Shown here one piece after another: positions 8,299-12,694 of a stretch of DNA of 12,694 bases. Positions within the stretch are counted from its first letter, which is position 1. Each line of letters opens with the position of its first letter. The stretch is from Acidobacteriota bacterium (GTDB lineage Bacteria > Acidobacteriota > Terriglobia > Terriglobales > Acidobacteriaceae). A model generated the notes under the pieces. It had not been told where the DNA came from and ran no database searches. It saw only the letters and a program-made list of their open reading frames with translations. The stretch lies in the NCBI GenBank assembly GCA_021781255.1, contig JAJXXG010000737.1, forward strand, positions 1 to 12,694, in the 5' to 3' direction. The translations under genes and the position numbers were made by a program.

Positions 8299-9198
8299 CT
8301 ACGCTATGGCCACGATCTCGGTGATGCGCCGCCATCCATTCTGATTTGCGACGTGGGCGATCACGTCGATAGACCGCCTGCATTCCTCAGTAACATCCGG
8401 CAACGGAACACCGCCTGAGCCGCGCATGGCAAGCTGTGCGAGACGTCGCAAAGCATCTCCGGCGCTGTTGGCATGGATGGTCGAGAGCGACCCGCGATGG
8501 CCGGTGTTGAGGGCATCGAGAAACACACGCGCTTCCGGTCCACGAATCTCGCCCACGATGATCCTGTCCGGTCTGTGGCGAAGCGACGCTTTGAGCAAGT
8601 CAGCGAATCCGATTTGGCTCTTATGTGTGTCGAGCTGGGCTTCGGCGGAGATGACGTGCGGCTTGCGGATATAGAGTTCGGCCACATCTTCGAGGATCAG
8701 GATGCGATCGTTTGCGGGAATGAAGTCGGCGAGCACATTGGCAAGCGTCGTTTTCCCGCTCCCCGTGGCGCCGGAGAGCAGGAGATTGTCTCCGCGCCGC
8801 ACGGCATCGGCCAGCGTCTCCGCCTGGGCCTCGGTCAGCATCTTCCGTCCGATCAGGTCATGGATGGTGAAGTTGCGCGAGGTGAACTTACGAATGGTCA
8901 TTAAGGGACGGGGATTGACGACAGGCGGAATCAACGCAGCCATGCGACTGCCATCGGGCAAGCGCAGGTTGAGGATGGGCGTATCGGCATCGAGTTTCTT
9001 GCCGAACTTGTTGGCGATCACTTCGAGGCCGGTGGCAAGCGCATCTTCCTCGAACCGGATATCCGGCAGCGGTTGAATGCGGCCTGCCTCTTCGATCCAG
9101 ACGGAATTATCGGGATTGACCATAACTTCGGAGATGGTCTGATCCAACAGCAAAGACTCGATGGGCTTGAGAAACGGAATGATGATTTCAAAACTCAT
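8299..9198 (-). CDS. trbB: VirB11/TrbB-type conjugal transfer ATPase
   Basis: The 299-residue protein belongs to the T2SS/T4P/T4SS secretion ATPase family. It has an N-terminal domain (1-125), Walker A SGATGSGKTT (142-151), Asp box ILILEDVAEL (167-175), Walker B IIVGEIRG (213-220) and His box GHRGSLSTIHAN (233-244). By family it forms a hexamer at the inner membrane that powers type IV secretion or pilus assembly. Its start overlaps the TraG stop (ATGA), with an AGAGGA ribosome site seven bases upstream. The neighbouring coupling protein favours TrbB/VirB11 over the related TadA/CpaF pilus ATPases, but sequence alone does not fully separate them. It is the last gene of its operon. No trbC-L genes follow it, contrary to the common trb order. 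Confidence 0.85.
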   Translation of the reverse strand: MSFEIIIPFLKPIESLLLDQTISEVMVNPDNSVWIEEAGRIQPLPDIRFEEDALATGLEVIANKFGKKLDADTPILNLRLPDGSRMAALIPPVVNPRPLMTIRKFTSRNFTIHDLIGRKMLTEAQAETLADAVRRGDNLLLSGATGSGKTTLANVLADFIPANDRILILEDVAELYIRKPHVISAEAQLDTHKSQIGFADLLKASLRHRPDRIIVGEIRGPEARVFLDALNTGHRGSLSTIHANSAGDALRRLAQLAMRGSGGVPLPDVTEECRRSIDVIAHVANQNGWRRITEIVAIA

Positions 9199-11231
9199 GC
9201 AGAAATCCTCTTTGGATCGAACCCGATTCGCTCCTGCTCAAACCACGTCATGCCGACAGGCAGGAAGTCTGGCTTGAGATAGCAGTATGTGGGCGGCAGT
9301 GGCGTGACGCCATCGAAGGCGACCACCACGGCCTGCGCGTTATGGAGATCGAAGAAGACCTTTTCCTCAAAGAGCGGCTCCTTGTGCTTCTGGTACTGCT
9401 TGGAGGCCGAGACGGAACCTTTGCTTGACGATGTATGGCCAGAAAGCCATCCGACGTTGGCGTTCGTCGAAGACTCGGAGACGGTATAGCTGATCCGTGT
9501 CCGGTCTGCCTTGCCGCATAGCTCCGATGCGTAGCCCGCGGTTTCAGGGTCGGAGGTCGTCAGAAAAACCTTGGTGCGAAATGCTTGCAGCAAGGTCTTT
9601 ACTCCCTCATTGGGGAGCGCGTCTTTCAGGCTGGCGATCGACTGTGTGGCGACGATGGGGATGCACTTCGGCTGCCGGGAGATTGAGAGCCAGCGTTCAT
9701 CACCCGTAGGATTGTCGCCGCCCACCGTAGCGAAGTTCTGGTACTCGTCGCAGAGAAACACGGTCGGGCGATAGTGCTTCTCCGGCTCCGCATCCATCTT
9801 TGGGATCCGCAGCAAGACCGCGCGCTGGTAGTCGATCTTCATCAGCGTGCCGATGGTCTTCGCCAGTGCCGGGTTCAGAGCGATGGGAAAGTTCAGACCG
9901 ACAACGGTTCCCGTCTCGATCAGTTCCTCGAATGGCGGCAGAACCCGGCCTTTGGGATCGCCGGCACATGGCTTGCCTTCATAAAGTTCTTTGGGTGGGC
10001 AGAAGACGCGGCGCACCTGCGGATCGGTCTCGAACAAGGAAAGAAAAACCACGATGCCCTGGATGATGGACGTCTTGACCTCGGAGCGGAAGAACTTCCA
10101 GTGCTCCCAGTACCAGTACCGCACACTGTCGAAGCGATCGTATTGTTCCCGCGAGTAGGGCTTCCGGGTATAGATAAAGAACTCGGTGTTCGTCTCCTGA
10201 GACAGTAATCGTTCCAGTTCCTCGGTCCAGACGGCGAGGTACTGCTTGGCATCCTTATTCCACTCGAAGCCGAGCGGAGACAGGAACGGCTCATGTTTCC
10301 GGTAATCACGCTTTCCGATGCCGATGTATTGCGTCCGGCTGAAGCGCGACCCGACTTCGATCAGCATCTCTTCCAAGCGTCCGGCGCTGATCACGGTGCG
10401 GAAGAGATCAACCAGCGTCAGGTATCCGTCGCGGACGCGATGAAGCAGAATCACATACCGGACGAGATCGGTGTAGGACTGCTGCCAGAAGGGTTCCTTG
10501 CCCTTGCCCCAGATGCTGGTGATGATGGAGGCGATATTGAACGCCTGCGCGTAGGGATCGAGCGAGTTGTTCAGAGGGTTGTAGCGGATATCGCCGTCGA
10601 GCGAAACTTCGACATAGTCCTGCTCCCGTTCGCACCACTTCAGGATGCGCCGAAGCTGGCGGCAGAGATCGCCCTTGACTTCGAGCACGACGCCGGAGAG
10701 CTTCCGTTCTGGATCATTGGCGCGATATGCGAACAACTGCCGCATGGCTGGAAGGACCAGGGCCGCAGTCTTGCCCGATCCGGTTGCGCCCACGATGCAG
10801 GTCCCGGTGTAAAGCCCGCGTTCCGGTATCGTGAGCCACTGCGGAGCCGAACTGGGCCCGGGTACAAGCTGGCGGTGGACTTCTCCGAGGACCAGGGAAA
10901 GATCCTGTCTCGCTCGCGGATCAGGATACGGTGGGAGGGTTCCGGCAGCCTCGTCCGACTCTCTCCTATATATGTGGATGTAAGTGAGCGAGAAAAACGT
11001 GGAAAGGATCAGGAACGGTGTGCTGTAGAGAAAGAGATCGTAGCTCCAGACGAGAGTGCGAAAGATCGGAGGCTGCTTCAGGGCAATCAGGCGCAGCATC
11101 GGATTCATGATGTTGATGGGGTAGAGGCTACTCAGGGCGATGCCGCAGGCCGCGCTCAAGCCAAACGAGAGCAGGACGCGATATTCGATCAGCGAATGAG
11201 CGATGCGTTGTAGATGGGCGCGAATCTTCAT
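9195..11231 (-). CDS. traG: VirD4/TraG-type type IV coupling protein
   Basis: The 678-residue protein has two N-terminal membrane segments (about 19-38 and 66-88), then a cytoplasmic ATPase. Motifs seen are Walker A GATGSGKT (148-155), Walker B VFLCDEYQNF (491-500) with Asp495 and Glu496, and VATQS (527-531), as in VirD4/TraG/TraD DNA pumps. Such proteins link the relaxase-DNA complex to the type IV secretion channel. Residues 290-385 hold an aromatic, charged insert (RYWYWEHWKF near 371), probably a variable all-alpha or accessory region. A Ser-rich stretch (584-610) precedes the C-terminus. GGAGG (complement of 11242-11246) lies ten bases before the ATG. The gene starts 16 bases after the RHH gene ends, so they form one operon. 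Confidence 0.9.
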   Translation of the reverse strand: MKIRAHLQRIAHSLIEYRVLLSFGLSAACGIALSSLYPINIMNPMLRLIALKQPPIFRTLVWSYDLFLYSTPFLILSTFFSLTYIHIYRRESDEAAGTLPPYPDPRARQDLSLVLGEVHRQLVPGPSSAPQWLTIPERGLYTGTCIVGATGSGKTAALVLPAMRQLFAYRANDPERKLSGVVLEVKGDLCRQLRRILKWCEREQDYVEVSLDGDIRYNPLNNSLDPYAQAFNIASIITSIWGKGKEPFWQQSYTDLVRYVILLHRVRDGYLTLVDLFRTVISAGRLEEMLIEVGSRFSRTQYIGIGKRDYRKHEPFLSPLGFEWNKDAKQYLAVWTEELERLLSQETNTEFFIYTRKPYSREQYDRFDSVRYWYWEHWKFFRSEVKTSIIQGIVVFLSLFETDPQVRRVFCPPKELYEGKPCAGDPKGRVLPPFEELIETGTVVGLNFPIALNPALAKTIGTLMKIDYQRAVLLRIPKMDAEPEKHYRPTVFLCDEYQNFATVGGDNPTGDERWLSISRQPKCIPIVATQSIASLKDALPNEGVKTLLQAFRTKVFLTTSDPETAGYASELCGKADRTRISYTVSESSTNANVGWLSGHTSSSKGSVSASKQYQKHKEPLFEEKVFFDLHNAQAVVVAFDGVTPLPPTYCYLKPDFLPVGMTWFEQERIGFDPKRISA

Positions 11232-11247
11232 AAGAGCATTGCCTCCC

Positions 11248-11568
11248 TTATCCCTTCACAGCAACGGATGTTGCCGATGGATCGGGCTTAGTCGCTGCTT
11301 CAGCCACGGTTCTGATCGGTGCCGGTGTCGCCTTTGGATTGCTGGCTGACTGTGAGGAGTTCGTCGTGGGCACAGTCGTCTTGTATTTCTGGAAGTCTTC
11401 TTCCTGAGCCAATGCAAAGCGCAGCAGCTCATTGATGACGTAGTTCGTTTCGTTGTTCGACCACTGCGCCAATAACTCAATGTCATCGGCGACGGTCTGG
11501 TCGATGGAGGATTGGAGCTTCGCGCGGCGCACCCGGCTCACTCCGTGAATCAGTTTCAGTCGGCTCAT
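11248..11568 (-). CDS. Ribbon-helix-helix (CopG/Arc-like) DNA-binding protein
   Basis: This 106-residue protein has a likely RHH fold at residues 16-54. A beta strand (AKLQSSIDQTV) is followed by helix 1 (ADDIELLAQW), a turn SNNET and helix 2 (NYVINELLRFALAQ). A basic lead (SRVRRAK) precedes it, and a low-complexity Pro/Ala/Ser/Thr tail fills residues 64-106. RHH proteins bind DNA as dimers, often on repeated short sites, and serve as autorepressors, relaxosome accessory proteins or partition adaptors. The start at 11568 is set by AGGAG (complement of 11575-11579) six bases upstream. An in-frame ATG at 11607 would add 13 residues but lies within the repeat array. The array upstream is a plausible binding site for it. 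No relaxase or ParM/ParA is visible to decide its role. Confidence 0.72.
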   Translation of the reverse strand: MSRLKLIHGVSRVRRAKLQSSIDQTVADDIELLAQWSNNETNYVINELLRFALAQEEDFQKYKTTVPTTNSSQSASNPKATPAPIRTVAEAATKPDPSATSVAVKG

Positions 11569-11582
11569 GAATATCTCCTGTG

Positions 11583-11726
11583 GATGATGTTGCGATCTGT
11601 AGTGCATCTGTCACGGATAAGTTATGGATCAGTTTAGAATCAGTACTGGATACTTCAACCAAGCCGCTTTGTATCTGTCGCAGATCAGTCCGGTATCAGC
11701 AACAGATACGTTCTCGATACCTGAAG
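11583..11726. repeat. 11-bp-phased heptamer array (iteron/centromere/operator-like)
   Basis: Heptamers start at 11583, 11594, 11605, 11616, 11627, 11638, 11649, 11660 (degenerate), 11672, 11683, 11694, 11705 and 11716. Every step is 11 bases except one of 12 at the degenerate unit. Units read GATGATG, GATCTGT, CATCTGT, GATAAGT, GATCAGT, AATCAGT, GATACTT, CAAGCCG, TATCTGT, GATCAGT, TATCAGC, GATACGT, GATACCT. AT at positions 2-3 is kept in 12 of 13 units and T at position 7 in 10. A further match (TATCTCC, 11572) falls one step to the left over the ribosome site. The spacers are unlike each other. The array splits into seven units and five units. The spacing puts all sites on one DNA face. The adjacent RHH protein is the obvious candidate binder (inference). 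Confidence 0.75.
11631..11658 (-). promoter_or_regulatory. Candidate promoter of the RHH-traG-trbB operon
   Basis: Read on the - strand, TTGAAG (complement of 11653-11658) and TAAACT (complement of 11631-11636) form -35 and -10 like boxes with a 16-base spacer. Each matches sigma-70 consensus at four of six positions. Transcription would begin near 11624, about 55 bases before the RHH start. The boxes lie inside the heptamer array, so protein bound there would block RNA polymerase. Confidence 0.35.
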
Positions 11727-11727
11727 T

Positions 11728-11803
11728 GCCGGGGGCGGGAGCGACCAGCGCGGCGGAGCCGACGCGGGAAGTGCGGAGCACTGGGGTCGCTCCCGCCCCC
11801 GGC
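11728..11803. repeat. Perfect 19-bp inverted repeat enclosing two small hairpins
   Basis: The arm GCCGGGGGCGGGAGCGACC (11728-11746) is matched exactly by its reverse complement at 11785-11803, with a 38-base centre. Inside are two further hairpins with the same GGA loop: CGGC-GGA-GCCG (11751-11761, extendable by three pairs with one bulged A) and GTGC-GGA-GCAC (11771-11781). The whole can fold as a three-stem junction in single-stranded DNA or RNA. There is no T run on either side, so it is not a standard terminator. It begins two bases after the heptamer array. It could be part of an origin of transfer, a REP-like element or a recombination site. Confidence 0.7.
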
Positions 11804-11852
11804 CTACATCTCCCCGTGACCCCGACTACTTGCGTAACTCGTTCTACCCGCA

Positions 11853-12694
11853 TCAGTAAGCCTCCATCGTGGGGGGCTGGTGTGGGGGCTGCTGAGGGGG
11901 CTGCCTACCTTCCTCGGATTGGCTCTCCTGCCGCAGCGTGTAGATGGGATAGCTGTACTGCAAAACCTTCGTCGTGAAAGTGACACGCAGCGGAGTCTGC
12001 TGAAACCGCTCACGGATTTTGTCAGCGGTGGTGGTTCCGGCTTTCCACGCGGCATAGAGAGCCTGGTGTTCGAGCGTGGTGTAGAGCGATTCTCCTTCGC
12101 GCAGAAGCTGCAACTCGGAGGACAGGACCCCGCCGCCTTCAGCCTCGAAGAACTGCCTGGCCCGCAGAAATTTCAGAAAGTGATCGACGCCCATCGGCGT
12201 GAGCGGCGTTACGCCTCGCAGCCGATCTGCGGGAAAGCAGCGTTCAAACGCTGCCCTGGCCCGCCGCACGTTGGCTTCCGAGTCAGCAAGATAAACCAGC
12301 TCGGAGGCTTTGAGAGCGCCGAACAGGGGCTGGTACTGCTCCAGGAAATTCTCGAACCGGGAGCTGCTGACCTGGCCTTCATCGAAGAAGGTAAAGCGTG
12401 GGATGCCTATGCGGGAGACCAGAATGGGAAAGCCATCGGCGAAATAGAGCGGCCTGCCCGCATAGCTCTGCGGCAACAGTTCCAATTTCACGCCGCACTG
12501 CGTGGTGAAGAAATCCACCTTAGCCGCTTCCGTAAAGAGCACGTCGGCGCTAAGGTGATCGAGCATGAAGTCGAGCACCATGAGCCGGGACTTGATGTAG
12601 GCGTCGCTCTTGATGCGGCGATGCTGTGATCCGACGAAGCCGAGAGCGGCATAGACGGATTTGGAGGTCAGGTGGTAGACATGCCGCTTCTGCC
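11853..12694 (-). CDS. DNA-processing-type protein, 5' end missing (possible replication-relaxation family)
   Basis: The frame is open to the right edge (279 residues visible). An in-frame ATG at 12581 exists, but the upstream codons also read like protein (KRHVYHLTSKSVYAAL, then SQHRRIKSDAYIKSRL), so the true start is outside. The KRHVYHLT part, followed by a basic region and a long alpha/beta part containing RFTFFDEGQVSSSRFENFL and a final helix-rich domain, is laid out like replication-relaxation proteins, which carry a winged helix and are common on mobile elements. I give this name only as a suggestion. The C-terminus is a Pro/Gln repeat (RQPPQQPPHQPPTMEAY). It lies upstream of the RHH-traG-trbB operon, in the same direction but separated by the 284-base control region. 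Confidence 0.45.
   Translation of the reverse strand, partial: QKRHVYHLTSKSVYAALGFVGSQHRRIKSDAYIKSRLMVLDFMLDHLSADVLFTEAAKVDFFTTQCGVKLELLPQSYAGRPLYFADGFPILVSRIGIPRFTFFDEGQVSSSRFENFLEQYQPLFGALKASELVYLADSEANVRRARAAFERCFPADRLRGVTPLTPMGVDHFLKFLRARQFFEAEGGGVLSSELQLLREGESLYTTLEHQALYAAWKAGTTTADKIRERFQQTPLRVTFTTKVLQYSYPIYTLRQESQSEEGRQPPQQPPHQPPTMEAY

Noticed and set aside
10293..11213. 306-codon open frame on the + strand
   Set aside because: It lies opposite the traG coding sequence with its Walker A and membrane segments; the product has no recognisable features.
11583..11726. CRISPR array
   Set aside because: Units are 11 bases with a degenerate 7-base core; there are no long identical repeats or spacers of CRISPR size.
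11728..11803. Palindrome as an intrinsic terminator
   Set aside because: No T-rich tract follows on either strand and the loop is itself structured.
11880..12629. 249-codon open frame on the + strand
   Set aside because: Antisense to the partial gene at the right edge, whose frame stays open to the window end and reads as a better protein.

Overview
The window is about 60% GC, densely coded, and entirely bacterial. The mix of a fused two-module acyl-CoA dehydratase activase, a MacB/FtsX-type permease and a compact conjugation cluster with a ribbon-helix-helix (RHH) protein would suit Acidobacteriota (Terriglobales type). That placement is an impression from gene style, not something the sequence proves.

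Left block, + strand, 1-6155. This looks like one operon. It contains the 3' part of a 2-hydroxyacyl-CoA dehydratase (cut by the left edge), a newly proposed 68-residue hydrophobic small protein joined by a 4-base GTGA overlap, a 1238-residue activase with two ATPase/[4Fe-4S] modules plus a DUF2229-like region, and an ABC transporter permease joined by a TGATG overlap. The enzyme pair should carry out ATP-driven one-electron activation for radical dehydration or reduction of an acyl-CoA-like substrate. No partner ATPase for the permease is visible.

Middle, 6156-8296. A 527-base stretch without an intact gene holds a weak, frameshifted reverse-strand remnant and a terminator-like hairpin just before a LysR-type regulator. 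A lipoprotein of unknown family follows the regulator closely.

Right block, - strand, 12694-8299. This is a conjugation or plasmid-maintenance cluster. Reading in the direction of transcription: a DNA-processing-type protein open at the right edge (possibly replication-relaxation family), a 284-base control region, a small RHH DNA-binding protein, a VirD4/TraG coupling ATPase, and a VirB11/TrbB ATPase that ends the operon, tail to tail with the lipoprotein. This suggests an integrated conjugative element or plasmid segment beside, or inserted near, chromosomal-type genes.

The most striking non-coding signal is the control region. Thirteen units at 11-base spacing carry a heptamer close to GATCAGT (11583-11726), in two clusters of seven and five separated by one degenerate 12-base unit. 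They sit directly upstream of the RHH gene and contain its likely promoter. A perfect 19-bp inverted repeat enclosing two GGA-loop hairpins starts two bases later (11728-11803). The arrangement resembles a parC-type centromere or an RHH operator/origin-of-transfer region.
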